64,000 nucleotides of DNA. It comes from Piper betle. Its lineage: Eukaryota; Streptophyta; Magnoliopsida; Piperales; Piperaceae. Made by a program: the position numbers and the translations under genes. This document shows, piece after piece, positions 49,851 to 60,920 of the stretch; the stretch's first letter is position 1, and each line of letters starts with the position of its first letter. The stretch covers positions 100,694 to 164,693 of the forward strand of contig JAURVB010012396.1 in assembly GCA_033002965.1 (NCBI GenBank), given 5' to 3'. A model generated the notes under the pieces. That model was not told where the DNA came from, made no database searches, and saw only the letters and a program-made list of their open reading frames with translations.

Positions 49851-52020
49851 TGTAACGACCCGCCATTTGTCACAACATTGTAGGCCTAGCTGGCAAGGTG
49901 TTACTCAAAATTTAAGCAAATATGTCAAACATTTTTTAAACAAAAACATATATAAAGATCCCACAGTCTTGGACCATTTCTCAGTAGCCACACTTATTTC
50001 CCAAATAGTAAAAAAGAAAGGAGTCCTCATATTTATTTTGCTCCAAGCTCTGGTTGTCAATCACCTAATCTCGTATCTACACACCTGCAGAGGCAATTCC
50101 GCGTTAGTGATTACAACACTAAGTAGTGTAATAGATAAAAAAAACAAGTACATTCCACTATTTCCTTAAGTTTATTTTAATATGCAGTGGAGCGATTCCA
50201 TTGTACTCCAAAACAATGCAGAGGAGGTATCCGCTGTAATCCGCACACCCCGGCCGTAGCCCTTTTGTGGGAGGCTACCACTACCGTCTCCAGTGCCAGT
50301 GCCTCACACACCCCGACTGTAGCCTTTTTGTGGGTTAGCTATCACTGCACTCAGGTGATTGCTACGCCCCGTTTGTGGGGAAGCTCTCACTACTAATTTT
50401 AGTGTCAGTGCCTCGCACACCCGGCCGTAGCCTTTTTATGGGGAGGCTATCACTACACCCAGTGCCAGTGCCTTGCACACCCCGGCCGTGGCCTTTTTAT
50501 GGGGAGGCTATCACTGCAGTCAGGTGATTGTAATTCAATTATTAACATATCCCATACTTTAGTCTTTTGTATTTACCTTATATTCTAACTCAACCGCATC
50601 GAGTTCTCCTATATTGACCTAGTTGCCATCCCACTTCAACAATTAATTTAACGACCCCAAAGCTCCCAGCTTTATTGTAATCAACCAGCAAAAGCCGGTA
50701 TTTTCACCATGCATGGTGACCAACCAGTAACGTGACGGCCTCCATTTGCTGCTATGGTGTCTCCAACTTGGCCACCACATGGCAACCCTCAACCAGTCCT
50801 TGGCGACGCTCTTCCGGCGACCCAATCGGCAACCCCGACCTGACCATGGTGACTCCATGTCGGTCCCATAATTAGCCCATGACCCATGGCAGCGTCTCCC
50901 TAGTCGGCTACATAAACAGCACCCGACCAGACCCATGGCGACTAATATAGTCAGCCACATAAACAGCACCCCATCTTCTATCTAACCCACTAATCTGATT
51001 GTAAAAACATCAAAGATCCAACCTTTATCCGCTGCTGTCTAATGGAACTCGGACTACACCCTACATGGGGACCTTAATTTCACCATTCATGGTGGCCAAC
51101 CAGCAGCCATGGCGACCATGTCCTACCCCATCAAGGTGATGACCAGCACCACATCAAGTGACGACCAGTCTGCCCTTTCCATGGCGGATCCACATCTGGC
51201 CAGCAACACCACCCAATCAACACCAACCTGGTCTCCCTACACTTCCTGATTTACATCTCTCCCCGCCGGTCTGACTCGGCCACCCAAGGCGACTCCATCC
51301 GGCCAGCAGCACCGCTGGGAACACTCCCTACTTCCAGCACGTCGACCCTACTCACAAGGATGGAGGACGGTGTTGTTGCAGCTGCTAAAACAGCAAGACT
51401 TGCTCCTGGTTTTCTTCTTCCCTTGTTGATTTCTCATTTGATTCTTATGTTTAACATGTTTATGATTTATGCAACATGTGTATGCATGCAACAAAAGAAA
51501 AAGAAAGGAAATGGAATTACCCGAGCGAAGGAGGAAGGCCAGCATCTGTCCAAGGAGGATAAAGATGTAGAAGATGCCCTCCCCTTCTCCTTTTACAAAG
51601 AATGAAATAACGGCTAGGGGTTTGTGGAAACACCCTTTCACCACAATTCCTTTAATCGAGTAATTGGGTAATCAATACGGTTCACTTAACCATTTCACTT
51701 CACCTCTTAAACGGGTACATGGTATGATTCACTTAAATGGTTAAATGGATAAATAATTCACTTAACCTCTTAAATGGGTACATGGTATGATTCACTTAAA
51801 TGGTTAGATGGATAAATAATGTGGTCGACTTCACCGATTCAAGTAGAATCGTCCGGTTAGAAATTACTTCTCAATTTACCGGGTAATTCATACCTAACCA
51901 GCTAACGAAATTTTTTCCCTACATTCGATCCCCTGTGTCGAACGTTATTATTATTATTCTTTATATATATATATTTTTATTTTTATTATTTTTATTTTTA
52001 TTTTTTTCCGGGTCTTCACA
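49851..52020 (+). mobile_element. Family B solo LTR with exact TSD
   Basis: It starts TGTAACGACCCGCCATTTGT and ends ccgggtcttcaca, 2170 bp, with exact 5-bp TSD GCGGT (49846-49850 and 52021-52025). It has the same ~62-bp array as the copy at 40541-42154, but in sense orientation (50230-50525). It lacks the ~33-bp array of the copy at 43651. No internal domain is present. Confidence 0.92.
50230..50525 (+). repeat. Tandem array of ~62-bp units in a family B LTR
   Basis: About five units with ccggccgtagcctttttatg and ggggaggctatcactgca. They are the reverse complement of the units at 41225-41765. One variant unit reads cgccccgtttgtggggaagc, again matched in the other copy. Confidence 0.9.
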
Positions 52021-54223
52021 GCGGTAGTCGCGGGTTCAGGGACTGGAGAGCTTCGCTAGGGCATGACAATCCAATGTCGTGGAGGCCTGACGGTAGCCAG
52101 GGTTGCTCAGGGTGGCACGGCGATGGTGAAGCGATGCTTGGTGGCCTCGATCTGCAGCAAGGTGGTGTCGGCGGCAATGGCGGGGACGACCATAGGAATG
52201 AAAGCGAGGGTTTTGGAAGTGAAGAAGAGAAGTGTTGGAGGGGTGGGGGTTGGGGGAGAAGATGGTGTGGGGGTGTTTGGTGGCAAATTAGTAAATAAAA
52301 CTTGACTCGACTCCAACTCGAGTAAAAAATAATAACTACTCGTAATTAATCCTAAAAGAATCCACAAAAATAGGGGAAAGTCCAAGATAATATATTACAC
52401 AGTATAACACCACAATGGCATGTTCTATACTAATAGTCTACCTAAACTACCCTACAACGTATCCTAATGCATTATTTGGCCTAAAAATAAGTCTACGATC
52501 AAATACATTAAAAAATACATTGTATTCCTTCATATATTCTGATAACTCTTTTCTCATCATCTGTAAAACACACGATTCGAGTTAGGGTTTTATATTCAGA
52601 ACCGGTCGGGTCGACCGTTATTTTTTCGAGTTGAGTCAGTTTCAGGACACGTGTACCGAGCCGATGCCAGTCGCGTGTATGAGCTATGAGGGTCATGCGT
52701 ACCTAAGTATATGATGATAACGTCATGAACACAGCAGAACAGAATGAGTTATCAGATATATGAGAGTATGCCAGTCATTTTTTTATTATTTTTATATATA
52801 GTGGATCGTAGAATTAGTATTAGGCCGTTTACCGCGTTAGGACGCGTTCGGGCAGTCTGGGTGGGTTGTTAGTCATAGAGCATATCATTATAATGTTGCG
52901 GTGTTGTTTGATTTTACGGGATTTTTTCCCGATTTTTATGAATTTTTTAGGATTTAATACGACTTAGTTATTATACTTGACTCGAACCGGAGACGAGTCA
53001 AGTAATATTTACGAAATTGCCACCCAACCATTGCCACCCAACCATCTCTTCTCCACCCCCGACCTTTCTCCCCACGCCCAAACCCTCGTGCCGCGCCGCC
53101 CCTGTTCGCGCAGCGACCGCCGCCGCCGTCGGCGCCGCCCGGCCGTCGACCGACGCCGCCCAGCTCGGCGACGACGTCGCCCTGCCGCCCCGACTAGGTC
53201 CGGCCCTCATCGGACCGCCGCGACGCGAGGAAGCCACGCCGCGACGCCGCACCCGCGTTGCACTTTCGTCGCCGATTCGCCGCCGGCGACCAGCGCCGCC
53301 GCGATCGGTCGGTCGCCTCAGCACCCTCAGCCTTCCAACGACCTTCCTTGACTGGAACGGAGGCCATAGCCGCCGTGGTTGGCCGGATCTAGCGTCCCAT
53401 CGCCGCCGGCTCTGTTTTGCCGTTTTCCGGCGAGCCACCGCCTCCATTGGCCACGCTGAGGTCATAGATGAGTCGGGGTCGCCGAGCCGGTTCCGAGGGT
53501 ACCCAACATGACCCCTTTCTGACCAGTAGACGCTGCCGGTGATTGTCGCCGGAAAACCACCGGAAGTCGCCAGAAAACCGTCCGGAAAAATCGGAATTTC
53601 TGGGATTCGACCGGAATTCACCGGATCTTCCGCGGGGCTCACCCAGTGGAGCCCGATCGAGCTTCGGATGCCGATGAGCGCCAAATTTGAGCTCCGAGAC
53701 GCGCGACGGAACCCTAGCCGTCGCCGATTGCCGACGATGTGAGGTATAATTACCTCCGATTGATTTATTTAAAATTGATGATAATTGTTAGCACAGCATG
53801 CTAGGATTTATGATGTGATTGATAGTGAATGGAGGATAAGTGATGAAGTGATAAGTTACATGATGAGATTAAGTGTGAATGAAGGTTCAGCGATCTAATG
53901 AGGTAGGAGTCTTAGCATGATAAGTGATCAGGACGTAACTTTGAAAAACGCAATAAAATTGGTATGACTAGGATGAGTTAGAATTATTTAAATTTATGAT
54001 TATTTAACTGTTGTTGGATGTTGATGATTGAATTGTGATTGATGTTCATTGTGTTTGATGCATCATTTAGTTAGCGGGCGTTAGTATTTAGTTTTGATGT
54101 GTAGGTACGAAATAGGAGCTCGCCGCCTAGGCGCGATGACACGTTGGAGCTTCTACCAGGTCCGTTTAGGACTCGTCTCTGATTTACTCCTTCTATTGTA
54201 TGTTTTATTTATTGCCTGCAGGA

Positions 54224-54261
54224 CGAGTTAAGTGGTGTTTTATCGGATCCCACTTAACTCG
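54224..54261 (+). promoter_or_regulatory. Perfect 12-bp inverted repeat in the LTR
   Basis: The arms cgagttaagtgg and ccacttaactcg are exact reverse complements, separated by 14 bases. The same structure occurs in the 3' LTR (about 58494-58531) and in most other A copies, and paired changes keep it in diverged ones. It lies about 105 bases upstream of the TATA box, so it may be a protein-binding palindrome or, in the 3' copy, an RNA hairpin. The role is unknown. Confidence 0.8.
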
Positions 54262-54365
54262 GGCCATTTAACCGAACATTTTCCGGATTAATAACCCCTC
54301 GAGGATGAGATCCCTCGAGGATGATTTCGAAACCAAGATCCACCACAAGTTGCCTTCGGGCCTAT

Positions 54366-54397
54366 TATATAAATCCCTACCCAGCCCTATATATATA
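54366..54397 (+). promoter_or_regulatory. Probable LTR core promoter (TATA box plus TA tract)
   Basis: The sequence tatataaatccctacc followed by ctatatatatag is conserved in position in all A copies that keep this part, with the reverse form ggatttatataatagg. The first motif is a good plant TATA box. The TA tract is 13 to 20 bases downstream, close to the expected transcription start. This is inferred from sequence only. Confidence 0.6.
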
Positions 54398-55517
54398 GTT
54401 TTCGCGTTTTTAGTGAGACGAGAGATGGAGAAATCGACTGCACGTACCATGCAGAGGATGCCGTGACAGTCAAAGCGGGCTCTGGATTAGTGCCAGCGGA
54501 CTGTTCCATTCCCGAGGGATCCTGATAACTCCGCGTTTGAGTTCCTCACACCCGGAGAACGTGGAGGTTTACGGGTACTGTTTAGTACAGCGCATGTCCG
54601 GACTTGTGGTTCAAAGGGTACTAAAGGCGACTGCCTGAGAGTACTCGGCCTTCGTGCTCAAGGCCAGGAGAAATATGGAGGTAAGGAGAGGGCTTAGGAT
54701 AAAGTTTCACGAGAAGTACTGAAAAAGAAGTGCTGAGAGTAGCACAGTACCAGCAGCAGTAAGTTCGGGATGCTACCGGGTCTGCAGCCCAGTGGCTCCT
54801 CAGTAGTGCCCTTCAGAGTGTTCACGTGGAGTATGATGTTTTCTTTCATATGAGAGTTTTCTCTCATAGCCAGCTTGTTATAGTTATTTTATTTTCCGGA
54901 CCAGTAACACTTGTTACTGACGTGTTTTTATACTATATGTAGGTAATAATCACGAGTTGGAGGAGCCAGCTTGGACGGAGGAGCAATGAGGTCTTGTACA
55001 CACACATGTTAGATTTCTGAATGTTTAATTTTGTGTTATTATGTTATTATATTGTGAATGACATGTTCAAATGCATGAGACATGATAGAATGTGAAATGA
55101 TCAGAGTAGCGCAGCAAAAGTGTGATGGGTTAGGACCCAAAGTTCAGAGAATGATGAATATAATAGATTAGAAGTATGTGTGAATGCTATCGTTGCTATA
55201 CGTATATATGCTTGAATATACGTTTTTGACAGGGTGGCCCCTAATTGCATTTTTAGGGGAAATTCTGTCCCTTTTATTTTATAATTTTTACTAATTTTGA
55301 TTGTAATTGTGTTGGTGTGAAGTTTAGGTTGCATGTCATCCATGTAGTATCATGTTAGGGTTTTATGAATTTATCCATGCATGACAAGTCGTATCTACAT
55401 CTTAAGATGCCGAGATTGGATCCGTATGAGTTAGGTTCGGGTTAGCCAACCTAACCGGGGCCGGTAACATGCCGGTTCGGTTCACGAGTGTGGACCGGAT
55501 TTGGGGTGTTACAACAT

Positions 55518-55532
55518 TGGTATCAGAGCCAC
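55518..55532 (+). other. Primer-binding site, initiator Met tRNA type
   Basis: The sequence tggtatcagagccac begins four bases after the 5' LTR. It is the standard plant LTR-retrotransposon primer site complementary to the 3' end of initiator methionine tRNA. It fixes the sense of family A as plus here. Confidence 0.95.
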
Positions 55533-56819
55533 TCTCGGCCTATTAAGATGTATGATACTATATTAGGGATGTGTGTGCAAAGACTGCTCCGAGTCCAGCT
55601 GGCAGGTATGTTTTCATATATTTTATTTACATGCAGATTTTCTTCACAAGTTGTTTGGATAGCAGTGTATTCAGGACTAGATCAGAATTATGTGGAACTG
55701 ACCTTAGTTGAGTTGACAGGTCATTTCTATGGGATGATATCAGACTGTTGGTAAGTTAGATGTGAGCAAGGTATGTGTAGTGTTAGCGATATTACATGTG
55801 AGGATGAGATGTACCCATTGAGAGTTCTTGAGCAGTGTGATTAGATTTCCATGAGATTCAGCCTCCCTTCTTACAACCTAGAGATGTCAGACATAGTAGA
55901 GTTTTCACTTGAGGATCCCCACTCACCCTTGTATCAGTTCTACCATCAGTTTATCCAGAGGATTGAGATGAGTATACACTGACCAGAGCACATAGCACAA
56001 AGCACATGCCACAGGCCAGATGCAGACTCCACAGTCCCATACAGAGTATGTTATCATACTCCTTGAGACACGCTGTGTATGTACAGGTGTTCTCGCCTCC
56101 TTTCTACAGTAGTTAGTAGTTGTATAGATAGTCACCTGAGCCATAGTATGCAGTAGAGAATAGCAGCTATCCTTGTTCTCATATAGAACAGAGTGAGATA
56201 TTTGACTCAGGACCGAGTCAACTAGGACCCCGTGAGCGGTCCAGTTCCTTATACCGGGACACCTGAGAGTTTTATCTAGACTGGCGACAGTGAGCCGTGC
56301 AGCTCATTAGGGTATCCACCGTACTTAGCAGGAGACTCATAGCAGGCCTTGAGGTGACTGTAGGACCTAGAGTAGAGTTCCTGCGAGTACATGTAGGTGA
56401 CTGTTCACAGATGAGGATTAGAGGGACATGGGTAGATGCTAGCAGGTAGGTCTTACCCTTGACGTAGTTTTCCCAGGCATAGCCCAGATTAGAACCTTGC
56501 GATACTCTGGAGTATTTGCTTGACCAACCCAGTAGGCCCTTAGGGGTGACCTAGGTTTTTCCGCCGAGTTAGTAGTAGGGATCAGAACAGAAGAGCATGA
56601 TGATGGTAATGTCAGAACAGACACAGGAAGTATAGAATCCAGAATGTTTGAGATGGTCAGCATCACTAGCATGACTCGCCACGTCGGCACCACTACAGTC
56701 AGTGAGGATGTATAAGATTGTTGAACCAGTGGAGGATACGACTGATATGTATCCCAGCTTCCAGGAACTAGTTTCAGCAGAACCTCCTTGAGTTAAAATT
56801 TCGAGGATGAAATTTTTAT

Positions 56820-56831
56820 AAGGAGGGAAGG
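56820..56831 (+). other. Polypurine tract
   Basis: The sequence aaggagggaagg lies one base before the 3' LTR, in the place and composition expected for plus-strand priming. Confidence 0.93.
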
Positions 56832-56832
56832 T

Positions 56833-59774
56833 TGTAAAACCCACGATTCGAGTTAGGGTTTTATATTCAGAACCGGTCGGGTCGACCGTTATTTTTTTCG
56901 AGTTGAGTCAGTTTCAGGACACGTGTACCGAGCCGATGCCAGTCGCGTGTATGAGCTATGAGGGTCATGCGTACCTAAGTATATGATGATAACGCCATGA
57001 ACACAGCAAAACAGAATGAGTTATCAGATATATGAGAGTATGCCAGTCATTTTTTTATTATTTTTATATATAGTGGATCGTAGAATTAGTATTAGGCCGT
57101 TTACCGTGTTAGGACGCGTTCGGGCAGTCTGGGTGGGTTGTTAGTCATAGAGCATATCATTATAATGTTGCGGTGTTGTTTGATTTTACGGGATTTTTTC
57201 CCGATTTTTATGAATTTTTTTAGGATTTAATACGACTTAGTTATTATACTTGACTCGAGCCAGAGACGAGTCAAGTAATATTTACGAAATTGCCACCCAA
57301 TCATCTCTTCTCCACCCTCGACCTTTCTCCCCACGCCCAAACCCTCGTGCCGCGCCGCCCCTGTTCGCGCGCCACCGCTGCCGCTGTCGGCGCCGCCCGG
57401 CCGTCGACCGACGCCGCCCAGCTCGGCGACGACGTCACCCTGCCGCCCCGACTAGGTCCGGCCCTCATCGGACCGCCGCGACGCGAGGAAGCCACGCCGC
57501 GACGCCGCACCCGCGTTGCACTTCCATCGCCGATTCTCGCCGCCGGCGACCAGTCGCCGCCGCGATCGGTCGGTCGCCTCAGCACCCTCAGCCTTCCAAC
57601 GACCTTCCTTGACTGGAACGGAGGCCATAGCCGCCGGGGTTGGCCGGATCTAGCGTCCCATCGCCGCCGGCTCTGTTTTGCCATTTTCCGGCGAGCCGCC
57701 GCCTCCGTTGGCCACGCTGAGGTCATAGATGAGTCGGGGTCGCCGAGCCGGTTCCAAGGGTACCCAACACGACCCCTTTCTGGCCAGTAGACGCCGCCGG
57801 TGATTGTCGCCGGAAAACCACCGGAAGTCGCCGGAAAACCGCCGGAAAAATCGGAATTTCTGGGATTCGCCGGAATTCACCAGATCTTCCGCGGGGCTCA
57901 CCGAGTGGAGCCCGATCGAGCTTCGGACGCCGATGAGCGCCAAATTTGAGCTCCGAGACGCGCGACGGAACCCTAGCCGTCGCCGATTGCCGACGATGTG
58001 AGGTATAATTACCTCCGATTGATTTATTTAAAATTGATGATAATTGTTAGCACAGCATGCTAGGATTTATGATGTGATTGATAGTGAATGGAGGATAAGT
58101 GATGAAGTGATAAGTTACATGATGAGATTAAGTGTGAATGAAGGTTCAGCGATCTAATGAGGTAGGAGTCTTAGCATGATAACTGATCAGGACGTAACTT
58201 TGAAAAACGCAATAAAATTGGTATGACTAGGATGAGTTAGAATTATTTAAATTTATGATTATTTAACTGTTGCTGGATGTTGATGATTGAATTGTGATTG
58301 ATGTTCATTGTGTTTGATGCATCATTTAGTTAGCGGGCGTTAGTATTTAGTTTTGATGTGTAGGTACGAAATAGGAGCTCGCCGCCTAGGCGCGATGACA
58401 CGTTGGAGCTTCTACCAGGTCCGTTTAGGACTCGTCTCTGATTTACTCCTTCTATTGTATGTTTTATTTATTGCCTGCAGGACGGGTTAAGTGGCGTTTT
58501 ATCGGATCCCACTTAACTCGGGCCATTTAACCGAACGTTTTCCGGATTAATAACCCCTCGAGGATGAGATCCCTCGAGGATGATTTCGAAACCAAGATCC
58601 ACCAAAAGTTGCCTTCGGGCCTATTATATAAATCCCTACCCAGCCCTATATATATATAGTTTTCGCATTTTTAGTGAGACGAGAGATGGAGATATCGACT
58701 GTACGTACCATGCAGAGGATGCCGTGACAGTCAAAGCGGGCTCTGGATTAGTGCCAGCGGACTGTTCCATTCCCGAGGGATCCTGATAACTCCGCGTTCG
58801 AGTTCCTCACACCCGGAGAACGTGGAGGTTTACGGGTACTGTTTAGTACAGCGCATGTCCGGACTTGTGGTTCAAAGGGTACTAAAGGCGACTGCCTGAG
58901 AGTACTCGGCCTTCGTGCTCAAGGCCAGGAGAAATATGGAGGTAAGGAGAGGGCTTAGGATAAAGTTTCACGAGAAGTACTGAAAAAGAAGTGCTGAGAG
59001 TAGCACAGTACCAGCAGCAGTAAGTTCGGGATGCTACCGGGTCTGCAGCCCAGTGGCTCCTCAGTAGTGCCCTTCAGAGTGTTCACGTGGAGTATGATGT
59101 TTTCTTTCATATGAGAGTTTTCTCTCATAGCCAGCTTGTTATAGTTATTTTATTTTTCGGACCAGTAACACTTGTTACTGACGTGTTTTTATACTATATG
59201 TAGGTAATAATCACGAGTTGGAGGAGCCAGCTTGGACGGAGGAGCACTGAGGTCTTGTACACACACATGTTAGATTTCTGAATGTTTAATTTTGTGTTAT
59301 TATGTTATTATATTGTGAATGACATGTTCAAATGCATGAGACATGATAGAATGTGAAATGATCAGAGTAGCGCAGCAAAAGTGTGATGGGTTAGGACCCA
59401 AAGTTCAGAGAATGATGAATATAATAGATTAGAAGTATGTGTGAATGCTATCGTTGCTATACGTATATATGCTTGAATATACGTTTTTGACAGGGTGGCC
59501 CCTAATTGCATTTTTAGGGGAAATTCTGTCCCTTTTATTTTATAATTTTTATTAATTTTGATTGTAATTGTGTTGGTGTGAAGTTTAGGTTGCATGTCAT
59601 CCATGTAGTATCATGTTAGGGTTTTATGAATTTATCCATGCATGACAAGTCATATCTACATCTTAAGACGCCGAGATTGGATCCGTATGAGTTAGGTTCG
59701 GGTTAGCCAACCTAACCGGGGCCGGTAACATGCCGGTTCGGTTCACGAGTGTGGACCGAATTTGGGGTGTTACA
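56833..59774 (+). repeat. 3' LTR of the complete family A element
   Basis: Runs TGTAAAACCCACGATTCGAG to ggtgttaca. It is near-identical to the 5' LTR. The layout is the same: GC-rich block at 57290-57990, inverted repeat near 58494, TATA box near 58626, TA tract at 58647-58659. Confidence 0.93.
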
Positions 59775-59813
59775 TCATCTTTCTAACGTTATCATCATAT
59801 ATTTAGGTACACC

Positions 59814-60920
59814 TGTAAAGACCGTGAAAAAAAAGGGACGTGAACGCAGTTTGGGAAGGACCTAACTTGTTATATTCAATACCCGGTTAATTCTACCCGA
59901 TTAACTATTTTATTTTATTATTTACCCGATTACCAGGTTAAATGAAATACGGGTGTTTCACATACCCTAGCCATCATTTCATTTTATTTTATGAAGGAGA
60001 TCCTCCACCCTAGCCTTCATTCCCATTTTCTTCTCCTCTTCCTTACCGGCGTGTCTTCTTCATTGCTTAGGTATTCTTCCTATCTCCCTCTTCTTAATTT
60101 TCTTGCATGCATATTTTAATTTGATAATAAGCTTTATAATTGTGAGGATTAAAGTTTAAAATCAACAAGAAAGAAACTAAACACGATTGTTGGCCGATGA
60201 GTCCCCTGTTTCGACGAGATGGGCAAGCATAGGCAAAGTTTTACCGGGAATTGGTGGCGACGGTCGTTCTGACGTCAGAAGATGATCCTAATCTCTTCGT
60301 TGATTAGTGTAGGGTCGTTCTCACGTGTGTGGATGCCGGCCTGGGGTGGTAAATGGCCAAAAATAGAGGACGACGGTAAAAACATAGGCGATGGCCGTGT
60401 GTGAAGAAATCTGGCCTTCCTAGGTGACGACAAGTTCCAATTTTGCCGGGGAAGGTCGATTGGGGGTCGAGGGTGTCAAGGCAACCACCCAATTGAGGTG
60501 GCGATGCTCGTCGGCATTGGAATCGGCAACATGTGCGTGCTGCTAGGAAGGCGATGCAGGCGTCACCGCGGCTGCAAGGCGGCCAGAGTTGGCCGGGGCA
60601 ACACTGCAATGGCATGGCAGGCCATGGCAGGGCTGTGGCAAAGAAAAATAAATACTTATTTGTGAGTTATAATTATTTTATCAATTGTTAAGTATTAATT
60701 ATGATTCAGATAATTAATTTAAAATGCAATGTAGGACTCAAATGATTATGTCACATGAATAATTAATGATCTAACTAGATTTGTCGAGAATTTAATATTT
60801 AATATTTTTTAATTGTTACATGTTATGTTGTCAAATTTTAGTTTATATATTTGACATTTAGTTGCATGCATTTCTACTCAAGTAAAATTATACTTATGTA
60901 TAATTTTATGTTCTCGTTTA
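59814..60920 (-). mobile_element. Family B LTR, left part, interrupted by element D
   Basis: It starts TGTAAAGACCGTGAAAA, the reverse complement of the family B right end, and follows the B LTR through accctagccatcatttcat near 59965, the GC-rich block at 60190-60640 and gcatgcatttctactcaag near 60865. At 60921 another element begins. The remainder should lie to the right of the window. It is itself inserted in the old A2 LTR. Confidence 0.83.

Larger units (their letters stand above)
52562..55513 (+). repeat. 5' LTR of the complete family A element
   Basis: Runs TGTAAAACACACGATTCGAG to ggatttggggtgttaca. In order: gagtc-rich start, GC-rich block at 53030-53730, AT-rich stretch, a 12-bp inverted repeat at 54224-54261, a second palindrome at 54296-54320, a TATA box tatataaat at 54366-54374, a TA tract at 54387-54397, and the transcribed part to the end. 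It differs from the 3' LTR by scattered substitutions and a small duplication near 53028. Confidence 0.93.
55514..56832 (+). other. Non-coding interior of the LARD-like element
   Basis: 1319 bp between the two LTRs. Both strands are interrupted by stops, and I see no zinc knuckle, protease, RT, RNase H or integrase motif. It probably carries only packaging and priming signals, as in other LARDs. Confidence 0.85.
52562..59774 (+). mobile_element. Complete LARD-like LTR retrotransposon, family A
   Basis: A complete 7213-bp element between exact 5-bp TSDs TCATC (52557-52561 and 59775-59779). The 5' LTR is 52562-55513 (2952 bp) and the 3' LTR 56833-59774 (2942 bp), both TG...CA and near-identical by eye, so the insertion looks recent. 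The interior is only 55514-56832 (1319 bp). It opens with tggtatcagagccac, the site that pairs with initiator methionine tRNA, and closes with a polypurine tract, aaggagggaagg. The interior has stops in all frames and no gag, protease, RT or integrase motif. The 3' phrase aatttcgaggatgaaat is typical of plant Ty3/Gypsy elements, so an autonomous Gypsy element probably supplied the proteins. Long LTRs with a short non-coding interior fit the LARD class. It is inserted in an older reverse A2 LTR. Confidence 0.95.
47659..59813 (-). mobile_element. Old family A2 LTR, host of several nested elements
   Basis: A reverse-oriented LTR starts TGTAACACCCTG at 47659 and is found in pieces: 47659-49850, 52021-52556 and 59780-59813. 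Its landmarks include gttcggttaagcc-like text near 47741, the tract actatatatatatatatagg near 48818 and taatagccctagaggcattg near 48860. It is more diverged than most A copies. It was hit by a family B LTR at 49851, by the complete family A element at 52562 and by a reverse B LTR at 59814. The remainder after 59813 would lie beyond the window. Confidence 0.83.

Noticed and set aside
56439..56844. Minus-strand frames in the interior of the complete family A element
   Set aside because: No gag or pol motif, wrong strand relative to the element's primer site and PPT, and random-looking composition.
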